Below, piece after piece: positions 17,055 through 24,821 of a DNA stretch of 50,477 bases. Each line of letters starts with the position of its first letter. Position 1 is the stretch's first letter. The position numbers were made by a program, and so were the translations under genes. The stretch covers positions 1 to 50,477 of the forward strand of contig CAKSWU010000015.1 of the NCBI GenBank assembly GCA_934513205.1, in the 5' to 3' direction. The notes below the pieces were generated by a model, which had not been told where the DNA came from, did not search any database, and was given only the letters and a program-made list of their open reading frames with translations. The stretch comes from an uncultured Faecalibacterium sp. (GTDB lineage: Bacteria; Bacillota; Clostridia; Oscillospirales; Ruminococcaceae).

Positions 17055-17106
17055 AAAACATAGCTATCCGCAAATTTTTTGCATGAGAATAAAGGAGCGT
17101 TTTTCT

Positions 17107-18576
17107 ATGCCGAGCAATAAAGTCCGCACCCGTTTTGCACCGTCGCCCACGGGTTATATGCACGTTGGCAACCTGCGCACTGCCCTGTACACCTACCTGA
17201 TGGCAAAGCACGAGGATGGCACCTTCATCCTGCGCATCGAGGATACCGATCAGGGCCGCTATGTGGAGGGCGCTGTGGATGTCATCTACAACACCCTGCG
17301 GGAGACCGGCCTTCTGTGGGACGAGGGCCCGGATATCGGCGGCCCCGTGGGCCCCTATGTGCAGAGCGAGCGCATGGGCATGTTCAAGCAGTATGCCGAG
17401 CAGCTGGTGGCAGAGGGCAAGGCCTATTACTGCTTCTGCACCGAGGAGCGGCTGGAGGCTCTGCACGCCGAGCAGCGCGCCAACGGCGAGATGACCCACT
17501 ACGACGGCTGCTGCCGCGACCTGCCCAAGGAGGAAGTGGAAAAGCGCCTTGCCGCAGGCGAGCCCTACGTCATCCGCCAGAAGATCCCCCGCGAGGGCGT
17601 GACCGGCTTTGACGATGTGGTGTACGGCCACATCGAGGTGAACAACAGCGAGATGGACGACCAGATCCTCATCAAGACCGACGGCATGCCCACCTATAAC
17701 TTTGCAAACGTGGTGGACGACCACCTCATGGGCATCACCCACGTCATTCGCGGCAGCGAGTATCTGTCCTCCACCCCCAAGTATAACCTGCTGTATCAGG
17801 CCTTTGGCTGGGAGATCCCCACCTATATCCACTGCCCGCCGGTGATGAAGGACGCCCAGAACAAGCTGTCCAAGCGCAACGGCGATGCCAGCTATCAGGA
17901 TCTGGTGGCAAAGGGCTACCTGACCGAGGCGGTGCTGAACTATATCTGCCTGCTGGGCTGGAGCCCCCGCGGCGAGTACGCCGAGCAGGAGATCTTCTCT
18001 CTGCCGGAACTGGTCAGGATCTGGTCCCCGGAGGGCATCTCCAAGTCTCCCGCCATCTTCGACCCCCTCAAGCTGCGCGCCATCAATGCGGAGTATATCC
18101 GCCGCCTCAGCCCCGAGGAGTTCCAGAAAAAGGCCGAGCCGTGGATCGACAGCGCCGTGCACAGCGCCATCGACAAAAAGCTGCTGTGCGCAAACCTGCA
18201 GCCCCGGTGCGAGGTGCTGGGCGAGATCCCCGAGCAGCTGGATTTCTTTGACACCATGCCGGAGTACGATGTGAGCCTGTATGCCAACAAAAAGCAAAAG
18301 ACCACCCCGGAAACGGCCAAGGAAGCACTGGAAGCTCTGCTGCCGGTGCTGAGCGACGAGACGCTGGATTTTGCAAACCGCGATGCCGTGTTCGATGCCT
18401 GCAAGGCCAAGGCTGAGGAGCTGGGCAAAAAGAACGGCTGGCTGCTCTACCCGCTGGGCATTGCCCTTTCTGGCAAGCAGCGCACCCCCGGCGGCGGCAC
18501 CGACCTTGCCTGCATGATGGGCCGCGAAAAGACTCTGCAGCGCGTGCAGGATGCCATTGCAAAGCTGAACGGTTAA
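17107..18576 (+). CDS. gltX: Glutamate--tRNA ligase
   Basis: Charges tRNA-Glu (and often tRNA-Gln in Firmicutes that use GatCAB). 489 residues. The class I HIGH-equivalent is HVGN (19-22) in APSPTGYMHVGN, and the KMSKS-equivalent is KLSKR (253-257). The anticodon-binding helical domain fills the C-terminal third. The start MPSNKVRTRF is chosen by AAAGGAG upstream and family alignment; earlier in-frame codons overlap the promoter. Monocistronic, between its own promoter and a terminator. Confidence 0.96.
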   Translation: MPSNKVRTRFAPSPTGYMHVGNLRTALYTYLMAKHEDGTFILRIEDTDQGRYVEGAVDVIYNTLRETGLLWDEGPDIGGPVGPYVQSERMGMFKQYAEQLVAEGKAYYCFCTEERLEALHAEQRANGEMTHYDGCCRDLPKEEVEKRLAAGEPYVIRQKIPREGVTGFDDVVYGHIEVNNSEMDDQILIKTDGMPTYNFANVVDDHLMGITHVIRGSEYLSSTPKYNLLYQAFGWEIPTYIHCPPVMKDAQNKLSKRNGDASYQDLVAKGYLTEAVLNYICLLGWSPRGEYAEQEIFSLPELVRIWSPEGISKSPAIFDPLKLRAINAEYIRRLSPEEFQKKAEPWIDSAVHSAIDKKLLCANLQPRCEVLGEIPEQLDFFDTMPEYDVSLYANKKQKTTPETAKEALEALLPVLSDETLDFANRDAVFDACKAKAEELGKKNGWLLYPLGIALSGKQRTPGGGTDLACMMGREKTLQRVQDAIAKLNG

Positions 18577-18594
18577 GTTTTACAAAATCCCCCC

Positions 18595-18632
18595 AAAGCC
18601 CTGCGGCAAAATGACGGCTGCAGGGCTTTTTT
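18595..18632 (+). terminator. Terminator after gltX
   Basis: AAAGCCCTGC pairs with GCAGGGCTTT across an 18-nt loop, ending in six T residues. Confidence 0.9.
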
Positions 18633-18714
18633 GCGTCTTTGGGCGGGTTTGGGGCGGTTCTATGCACCGCGCCAAAAACTGCCGCCGCCCCGCGTTACAG
18701 TATATGCAGACAGT

Positions 18715-18759
18715 GCGGGGAACAGAACAAACTCCCCGCCGGAAAGCGGGGCGTTTTTT
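18715..18759 (+). promoter_or_regulatory. Attenuator-like leader before the SpoIIE-like gene
   Basis: Three complementary segments are seen: GCGGGGA (18715-18721), TCCCCGC (18733-18739) and GCGGGG (18746-18751). The last is followed by CG and six T residues. Segments 2:3 form a terminator directly upstream of the coding region; 1:2 form a mutually exclusive 7-bp antiterminator. The arrangement is directly visible; a regulatory role is inference. Confidence 0.55.
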
Positions 18760-18801
18760 ATGACAGAGCGGATGGGGATTTTGTCCGGCAAGGGACAGAC
18801 G

Positions 18802-21048
18802 ATGCGGTTTTCGGCGCTGGAGCCGCGGGCGCAGCTGCGCCCGGCAGTGCACCGGCTGGCAGCGGTGGCAGTGGGGTTTGCCGGCGGCTGGGCGGTGCTG
18901 TATGGGACGCTGATGCCCTTTGGTCTGGGTCTGGTGCTGGGCTTTGGCGAAGAGTATTTTGCGCCCTGCGCCGCAGGGGCGGCGCTGGGGCTGCTGCTGC
19001 ACGGCTTTGGGACGCTTTCGCTCCGGTGCATCGGCCTGCTGTGCGGGCTGGGCGCAGCGGTGGCGGTCCGGTGGATGGGCGCGAAGGGCTTTGCACCGGC
19101 GGCGCTGGCGGGCTGCGGGACCCTGCTGGGGGTGGCGCTGTGCTTCACGCTGGGTCAAGCGGGCGGGGCAGAGCTTTTGCTTTGCAGCGGGGCCGATGCC
19201 CTGCTGGCGGCAGGCATCGGCTTTGGGCTGCGCAAATTCGCCCCGGAGCGCCCGGGTATGGGCACCCTGCTGGCAGCCGCAGCCGTGGCGGCGGCACTGG
19301 GCAGTGTGCGGCTCTGGCGGTTCTGGCCCGGGGTGGCGGTGTGCGGGGCGGCAGAGCTGTACCTCTGCTGCAAGGGGCAGAGCCGGGCGGCGCTTGCGTC
19401 CTGTGGGGTGCTGGGTGCAGCACTGTGCGCCGCGGACCCGGCGCTTGCCCCGGCAGCGGCGGGGCTGTCCTGCGGAACAGCGGCAGCGGCGGTGCTGGCA
19501 CCGGGACAGCGCATGGAAACGGCAGCAGCCTATGCGGGCGGCTGCATCACCGGGGCGCTCTGCGTGCAGCCGCCCGGAAATGCCTTCTCCTACCTGTTCA
19601 GTGTCTGCGGCGGTGCGGCGGTGGTGCTGGCGCTCCCGGCAGAGTGGCTGGTCCCGGAGCCGGAGGAGAAGGCGGGGCAGGACGCTTCGCCGCAGCCCCG
19701 CTGCAGCGCGGCTGCCACCCGGCTGGAGCTGGTGGCGCAGAGCCTTTCGTCTCTGGCACAGACCGTGAACGATGTGTACGATGCTTTGCCCCGGCAGCGG
19801 GAGGGCTTTCGCTGGGTCATCGACGACCTGCACGACAGCCTCTGCTTCAACTGCGGGCGGCGGGACAGCTGCTGGAAGCAGGAGTATGCTGCCACCATGG
19901 AGGGCATGGAGGCCCTGCGCCCCCTGCTGGAAAACAGCGAGCTGGAACCGGCGCGATTGCCCGGGCAATTGTCCCGGTGCATCCACCCGGCGGCGCTGTG
20001 CGGGGCGGCAAGCCGGTCTTTTGCGCTGTACCGCAGCCGCAGAGAGGCCCGGGTCCATGCCGAGGCCATGCGCACCGCCCTGACCGAGCAGTACAGTGCG
20101 GTCGCCGAGGCGCTGGGGGTGCTGGGAGAGCAGCTGGCACGTCCGGGCGACCCGGAGCCATACAAATCCGGGCGGGTGGCACAGCTGTTTGCCGCGCTGG
20201 GGTCGCCGCCGCAGGAATGCACGGTGACGCTGGACGACCTGGGCCGCACCCATGCAACGGTCACGCTGCCCCGCACCCGGTTCACTCAGCAGGAACTGAC
20301 GGCGCTGGCGGGGGAGGTGGGGCGCGTCTGCCGCCGTACATTGGAAGTGCCGCAGGTGCTGTCCTGCAAAGGGCTGACCACCCTGCTGTTCAGCGAAAAA
20401 CCAGTGCTGCGGGCGGTGTTCGGCACGGCGGGCGCTGCCGCCCGGGGGAGCATCTCCGGCGATGCGGTGCAGCAGTTTTGCAGCCCGGCGGCAGCACAAA
20501 TGATCCTGTGTGACGGCATGGGCACCGGGCGTCCTGCCGCGGTGGACGGCAATCTGGCGGCTGAGCTGACCGCCCGGCTGCTGAAGGCGGGGTTTACCGC
20601 CGAGCTGGCGGCGCGGCTGGTGAACGTGGCGCTGGCGCTGAAAAGCGAGGATGAGAGCGGCGCCACGCTGGACCTTGTCAGCGTGGACCTGTGCACCGGC
20701 ACTGCGCGGCTGTTCAAGGCCGGGGCGGCACCGGGCTTTCTGGTGCACGGCGGACGGGTGCGGGCGGTGGGCGAAAGCAGTCTGCCGGTGGGCATTCTGG
20801 GCCGGGTGAACGGGCAGAGCCGGGTGGTGCATCTGACAGCGGGGGACTACGCGGTGCTGGTGTCGGACGGTTTGCTGGTGGACGGCACCGAGTGGGTGGC
20901 AAAGCAGCTGGAGCTTTCGGCGGCGGCGTCAGAACCGCCGGAAAAGGTGGCAAAGACGCTGGTGGAAACGGCCCGCGCCCGGGCACAGCGGACCGGACGC
21001 CCGGACGACATCACCGCCGCCGTGCTGCGGCTGGAAAAGTGCAGCTGA
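18802..21048 (+). CDS. SpoIIE-like membrane PP2C serine phosphatase
   Basis: About 748 residues. The N-terminal ~300 residues carry many hydrophobic segments (for example GFAGGWAVLYGTLMPFGLGLVLG and ALGLLLHGFGTLSL). A central region has a Cys cluster (DSLCFNCGRRDSCWKQ) typical of SpoIIE. The C-terminal ~220 residues are a PP2C/SpoIIE phosphatase with metal-binding Asp571 (CDGMGTG) and Asp689 (VSDGLLVDG). In Bacillus SpoIIE dephosphorylates SpoIIAA to activate sigma F. No spoIIA genes are nearby, and relatives of this organism are not known to sporulate. AAGGGA 6 nt upstream favours the start at 18802; ATGs at 18760 and 18772 are possible but abut the T-run and lack an SD. Confidence 0.85.
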   Translation: MRFSALEPRAQLRPAVHRLAAVAVGFAGGWAVLYGTLMPFGLGLVLGFGEEYFAPCAAGAALGLLLHGFGTLSLRCIGLLCGLGAAVAVRWMGAKGFAPAALAGCGTLLGVALCFTLGQAGGAELLLCSGADALLAAGIGFGLRKFAPERPGMGTLLAAAAVAAALGSVRLWRFWPGVAVCGAAELYLCCKGQSRAALASCGVLGAALCAADPALAPAAAGLSCGTAAAAVLAPGQRMETAAAYAGGCITGALCVQPPGNAFSYLFSVCGGAAVVLALPAEWLVPEPEEKAGQDASPQPRCSAAATRLELVAQSLSSLAQTVNDVYDALPRQREGFRWVIDDLHDSLCFNCGRRDSCWKQEYAATMEGMEALRPLLENSELEPARLPGQLSRCIHPAALCGAASRSFALYRSRREARVHAEAMRTALTEQYSAVAEALGVLGEQLARPGDPEPYKSGRVAQLFAALGSPPQECTVTLDDLGRTHATVTLPRTRFTQQELTALAGEVGRVCRRTLEVPQVLSCKGLTTLLFSEKPVLRAVFGTAGAAARGSISGDAVQQFCSPAAAQMILCDGMGTGRPAAVDGNLAAELTARLLKAGFTAELAARLVNVALALKSEDESGATLDLVSVDLCTGTARLFKAGAAPGFLVHGGRVRAVGESSLPVGILGRVNGQSRVVHLTAGDYAVLVSDGLLVDGTEWVAKQLELSAAASEPPEKVAKTLVETARARAQRTGRPDDITAAVLRLEKCS

Positions 21049-21062
21049 AGGCGGGAAAAACG

Positions 21063-21091
21063 TTGCTTTTCGGCACAGAGGAGGGTATACT
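21063..21091 (+). promoter_or_regulatory. Promoter of the pectinesterase gene
   Basis: TTGCTT (21063-21068), 17-nt spacer and TATACT (21086-21091), 28 nt before the chosen start. Confidence 0.6.
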
Positions 21092-21118
21092 ATGTAGATA
21101 TGAATGGAGGACTGGAAA

Positions 21119-22078
21119 ATGCTGATGATCACAGTGACACAGGACGGCAGCGGCGATTTTGCGTCGGTGTCCGAGGCGGTGCTGGCGGTGCCCTATGACT
21201 GCAAGGCAGTCATCCGCATCGGGCCGGGCGTCTACCGGGAAAAGCTGGTCTGCGAAAAGCGGGACATCACCCTGCTGGGTGCCGGCAGAGACACCACCCG
21301 GCTGGTGTGGGGCGATGGGGGCCGCCTGCCCCATCCGGACGGACGCCCCACCCATACTTTCCGCAGCTACACCGCGTTTTTCAGCGGGGAAATGCTGCGG
21401 GTGGAGGATCTGACCATCCAGAACGATGCAGGCCCCGGGGCAAAGGCCGGGCAGGCCGTTGCCGCCTATGTGGACAGCGCCCGGGCGGTGTTCCGGAATG
21501 TGCAGCTGCTGGGCAATCAGGACACTCTCTTCTGTGCGCCCCTGCCGGAGAAGGAGCGGGAGAAGGACGGGTTCCTTGGCCCGCGCGGCCTTGCGCCCCG
21601 CCGCCCCAGCGTGCAGTATTATCAGAACTGCCAGATCGCCGGGGACATTGATTTTATCTTTGGCGGCGCAGATGCCCTGTTTGAGCACTGCACCCTGCGC
21701 ACCGTGAACAACCATCTGCCCGCCAGCTACGTCACAGCCCCGTCCGGCTCTGCCGATGGCCTCGGCTTTGTGTTCTGGGACTGCGACTTTGTCTCGGACG
21801 GCTGCCCGGCGGGCAGCGTGTATCTGGGCAGACCGTGGCGTCCCACCGGCAAAACGGCGGTGCTGGACTGCCGTCTGGGGGCACACATCGCGGCGGAAGG
21901 CTTTTCGGCCTGGCAGGACCGTACCGACTCGGACCTTGCCGCCTTTGCCGAGGCGGGCAGCACCGGCGAGGGCGCGGCGCAGCGCGGCAGCTGGGTGAAG
22001 GCGCTGGACAGCGCACAGGCGGCGGCACTGCTGAAGCAGGCCCGGCAGCGCTGCCGACCGGAAACCGAACGGACTTGA
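21119..22078 (+). CDS. Pectinesterase (carbohydrate esterase family 8)
   Basis: Removes methyl esters from homogalacturonan. 319 residues of right-handed beta-helix with the CE8 active-site set: Gln112 (AGQAVA), Asp135 in GNQDTLF, Asp178 in DIDFIFGG, and Arg238 with Trp240 in YLGRPWR. GVYREK is the family's first motif. No signal peptide is present, so the enzyme should act in the cytoplasm on imported methylated oligogalacturonides, unlike secreted plant-attack enzymes. GGAGGA 7 nt before the ATG at 21119 decides the start over 21104. A small membrane-peptide gene follows 22 bp downstream. Pectin use is known for Faecalibacterium-like gut bacteria, which fits. Confidence 0.92.
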   Translation: MLMITVTQDGSGDFASVSEAVLAVPYDCKAVIRIGPGVYREKLVCEKRDITLLGAGRDTTRLVWGDGGRLPHPDGRPTHTFRSYTAFFSGEMLRVEDLTIQNDAGPGAKAGQAVAAYVDSARAVFRNVQLLGNQDTLFCAPLPEKEREKDGFLGPRGLAPRRPSVQYYQNCQIAGDIDFIFGGADALFEHCTLRTVNNHLPASYVTAPSGSADGLGFVFWDCDFVSDGCPAGSVYLGRPWRPTGKTAVLDCRLGAHIAAEGFSAWQDRTDSDLAAFAEAGSTGEGAAQRGSWVKALDSAQAAALLKQARQRCRPETERT

Positions 22079-22100
22079 AACAGACAGATCAGAGGATACT

Positions 22101-22262
22101 ATGAAAAAATTGCCGAATGCCGTCAAATGGTTCATTGTTTTGCTGGTGCTTGCCGCAATGGGCTGGATGATGTGGAAGGTCAACGACCGTGCTTCGCGGG
22201 TGGACATGCCCGCCCCGGATAATACATTTGGGATCTACCGCACCGCAGATCCCGCTGCGTAA
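22101..22262 (+). CDS. 53-residue single-pass membrane peptide
   Basis: A short ORF that standard length cut-offs miss. Sequence features: basic start MKKLPNAVKW, one transmembrane helix (about residues 9-26, WFIVLLVLAAMGWMMW), and a short polar/Pro-containing tail ending DPAA. AGAGGA stands 4-9 nt upstream of the ATG. It begins 22 bp after the pectinesterase and ends just before a terminator, so it is probably the last gene of that unit. Function is unknown and I recognise no family. Confidence 0.65.
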   Translation: MKKLPNAVKWFIVLLVLAAMGWMMWKVNDRASRVDMPAPDNTFGIYRTADPAA

Positions 22263-22273
22263 AAAAGAACGAC

Positions 22274-22324
22274 AAAAAGCCCTCTGCCGACCGGTCCGCA
22301 TGGGACCGTTGGCAGAGGGCTTTT
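22274..22324. terminator. Bidirectional terminator between convergent units
   Basis: AAAGCCCTCTGCC pairs with GGCAGAGGGCTTT, with an inner CGGTCC / GGACCG stem. A-run and T-run flank it, so it can serve both the plus-strand pectinesterase unit and the minus-strand kinase gene. Confidence 0.93.
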
Positions 22325-22333
22325 GCAATGGCA

Positions 22334-23854
22334 TCAATCGGTGGGCTTCTTTTCGTTGGCGGGCAGGTCGTTCATCACAAACCAGAAGGTGGTGCCAAGG
22401 CCGATGGCACTTTGCACACCGAAGCGGAAGCCGTGCTGCTGGAAGATGGCCTTTGTGATGGAAAGGCCAAGGCCGGTGCCCTGTTTGCCGGAGTCGGAGC
22501 GGGAGCGGTAGTACCGGTCAAAGATGTGGGGCAGGTCGTCGGCAGAGATGCCGGGACCGTGGTCCTCCACCTCTACCCGGACGCCCTCGGTGCAGCGCTG
22601 TGCGCGCAGGATGAAGATGCCGTCGGCACCGATGTGGTGCATGGCGTTGCCCAGAAGGTTGTGCAGCGCCCGCTGCATCATCTCCGGGTCGGCGTAGACC
22701 AGAAGCTCCTCCTCGGGCAGGTCCAGCTGCAGCTGCCAGCCGTTCTGGGCGCAGATGGCGTCGTAGCGCTCACTGACCTCATCGCACAGCTGCCCCATGT
22801 CAAAGTGCACCCGCTGGCACTTGTCGGCGCCGCTGGTGACCTTGCTCAGCTCCATGACGCTGGACACCAGCGCGGTCAGGCGGTCGGTCTCGTCCACGAT
22901 GATATTCATTTGCTCGTCCCGGTGGGCCTTGTCATCGCCGGTGATGTCGCGCACCGTCTCGGCGTAGCCCTTGATGAGGGTCAGCGGGGTGCGCAGGTCG
23001 TGGGAGACATTGGCAAGCAGGTCCCGCTGCATCTGGGCGGCGTTCTGGATCTCGGCAGCCATGTAGTTGAAGTCCCGCGCCAGATCTCCCAGCTCGTCCC
23101 GGCGGCGGCTGTCCACATGGACGGCGTAGTTGCCCAGCGCCATCTGCCGTGCGGCAGTGGAAAGCTGGCGCAGCGGCTTTGTGAACCATGCGCTGAACAG
23201 CCACGCGGCAGAAAGCGCCATGATAAAGATCAGCGCCGCCGTCATGGGCAGCACCGTGCTGAGCACCTTGCCCGCCTCGGCAACGTGCACCAGACTGGTG
23301 GTCACCAGCACGGTGTATTCGCCGCCGGAGGTGTTGCGCCCCACCAGAAGCTGCGCAGAGCCGGACAGGCGCGGTGGGTTCAGCGTTTGGGAAAACCCGC
23401 CGGTGGTACGGCACTTTTTGCGCATCGCCACGGCAGTGGAAACGATCATGTCGTTGTTGGAGGAGTCCGACAGCAGCGTTTCGTGCAGGTTGCAGTAGGA
23501 CTGATTCTCGATCTTGTAGATGGTGCGCAGGGTGGTGTCGGAAATGTCCACGCAGAAGCTGTTCAGGGATCCGCTGGCGTACAGCTGAGAGGCCAGACGG
23601 TCAAAGAACTGGGCGTTGACGTACAGATGTCCGAAGGACCAGGACGACAGGTCCTGCCCGTCTGCCAGCGCTCTGTCCAGCTCGGAAGCGATGTTCTCCG
23701 CCTGCGAGGTCAGCTGGCTTTCGATGTGGCGGGTGTACAGCGGTTCCAGAAGCTGGGTGGACAAAAACCAGAACAGGCCCAGCAGAAACAGGCAGATGCA
23801 GCACAAAAACCACATCAGCTGACCGCGAATGCCGGGAGAACGATAATGCCGCAT
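22334..23854 (-). CDS. Sensor histidine kinase (two-component system)
   Basis: 506-residue membrane kinase. TM1 is about residues 13-32 and TM2 about 200-222, with a ~165-residue extracytoplasmic sensor between them containing several Cys residues. A HAMP linker (KPLRQLSTAARQMALGNYAV) follows, then HisKA with phospho-acceptor His285 in NVSHDLRTPL, and HATPase_c with N box (HNLLGNAMHH), G1 (DHGPGI) and G2 (GTGLGLSI). It lies 21 bp downstream of the OmpR-type regulator gene on the minus strand, with AAGGAG before its ATG, so the two form one operon. Signal unknown. Confidence 0.93.
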   Translation of the reverse strand: MRHYRSPGIRGQLMWFLCCICLFLLGLFWFLSTQLLEPLYTRHIESQLTSQAENIASELDRALADGQDLSSWSFGHLYVNAQFFDRLASQLYASGSLNSFCVDISDTTLRTIYKIENQSYCNLHETLLSDSSNNDMIVSTAVAMRKKCRTTGGFSQTLNPPRLSGSAQLLVGRNTSGGEYTVLVTTSLVHVAEAGKVLSTVLPMTAALIFIMALSAAWLFSAWFTKPLRQLSTAARQMALGNYAVHVDSRRRDELGDLARDFNYMAAEIQNAAQMQRDLLANVSHDLRTPLTLIKGYAETVRDITGDDKAHRDEQMNIIVDETDRLTALVSSVMELSKVTSGADKCQRVHFDMGQLCDEVSERYDAICAQNGWQLQLDLPEEELLVYADPEMMQRALHNLLGNAMHHIGADGIFILRAQRCTEGVRVEVEDHGPGISADDLPHIFDRYYRSRSDSGKQGTGLGLSITKAIFQQHGFRFGVQSAIGLGTTFWFVMNDLPANEKKPTD

Positions 23855-23875
23855 GGGTGCTGCTCTCCTTTGCGC

Positions 23876-24565
23876 TTAGGCCCGGGCTGCGTCCGGATCG
23901 AACTTGTAGCCGATGCCCCACACCGTTGCAATGTAGCCGCGGCATTTGCCCAGATGGCCCCGCAGCATCTTTACATGGGTGTCCACGGTGCGGTCCTCGC
24001 CAAAGTAGTCGTAGTTCCACACCTTTTGCAGGATCTTTTCGCGGCTCAGGGCGATGCCCTTGTTGGAGGCCAGAAAGACCAGCAAGTCGAACTCCTTGGG
24101 GGTCAGGGCGATCTCCTCGCCGGAGACCCGCACCGTGTGGCTGGCAGTGTCGATGGTCAGCTCGCCAAAGGTCATCACGTTGTCGGTGGCGGCGGGCTTG
24201 GGCATGGTGCGGTTCAGCACCGCCCGCACCCGCGCCACCAGCTCACGGGGGGAGAAGGGCTTGACCACATAGTCGTCGGCACCGCCCTCCAGACCCGCCA
24301 GCTTGTCGTACTCTTCGCCCCGGGCGGTGAGGATGATGACCGGGGTGTTGATGTGGCGGGCGCGCATCTCCCGCAGGCAGGTCATGCCGTCCATAAAGGG
24401 CATCATCAGGTCCAGAATGACCAGATCAAAAGCCCCGCCGGACAGCTGGGTCAAGGCGGCGGTACCGTCACCTGCTTCTTCGCATACATAGCCGGAATAT
24501 TGTAAATGCTCGCGGATCAGCTCCCGGATGCGGGGCTCATCGTCTACGATCAGGATCTTAGCCAT
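23876..24565 (-). CDS. OmpR/PhoB-type response regulator
   Basis: 229 residues. Receiver domain 1-120: acidic pair Asp8/Asp9 (VDDE), phosphorylated Asp52 in LVILDLMMP, Thr in ILTARG and Lys in VVKPFSP. The C-terminal winged helix (about 130-225) has LTPKEFDLLVFLASNKG and the recognition region RTVDTHVKMLRGHL. GAGAGGAG precedes the start. It is cognate to the following kinase. The gene is divergent from the beta-propeller protein gene, with both promoters in the 256-bp gap. Confidence 0.95.
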   Translation of the reverse strand: MAKILIVDDEPRIRELIREHLQYSGYVCEEAGDGTAALTQLSGGAFDLVILDLMMPFMDGMTCLREMRARHINTPVIILTARGEEYDKLAGLEGGADDYVVKPFSPRELVARVRAVLNRTMPKPAATDNVMTFGELTIDTASHTVRVSGEEIALTPKEFDLLVFLASNKGIALSREKILQKVWNYDYFGEDRTVDTHVKMLRGHLGKCRGYIATVWGIGYKFDPDAARA

Positions 24566-24678
24566 AGAAAAACTCCTCTCTCAGAGTGACATATTTCAAC
24601 TTTTCCATGATACTGCAAGAATGGGGAAAAGCTGTGAAGAATGCATGAACGCTTTGAAAAAACAGGCATTCCACCCCC

Positions 24679-24707
24679 AGTATACCACAGAATCCGCCGG
24701 GTGCACA
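24679..24707 (-). promoter_or_regulatory. Promoter of the two-component operon
   Basis: On the minus strand, extended -10 TGG-TATACT (hexamer 24684-24679) with a weak -35 TGTGCA (24707-24702), spacer 17 nt. The leader to the start codon is about 110 nt. Confidence 0.5.
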
Positions 24708-24732
24708 GGAAATTTGACTTTGGTGCGGGAAC

Positions 24733-24761
24733 TTGCCCTTTGCCGCCGGGAATGCTATACT
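24733..24761 (+). promoter_or_regulatory. Promoter of the beta-propeller gene
   Basis: TTGCCC (24733-24738), 17-nt spacer and TATACT (24756-24761). Confidence 0.6.
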
Positions 24762-24821
24762 GAAACGATAAGGGCGGCATGCTGCCCGATGTCATGCATG
24801 AGAAAGATAAGGAAATACCCT

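Noticed and set aside
17055..17106. A T-box leader before gltX
   Set aside because: Only about 50 nt separate the -10 from the start and there is no T-box consensus or specifier stem.
22328..24505. A 725-codon plus-strand ORF
   Set aside because: It lies opposite the histidine kinase and response regulator genes, has no SD or recognisable motif, and follows from GC-rich codon bias on the other strand.
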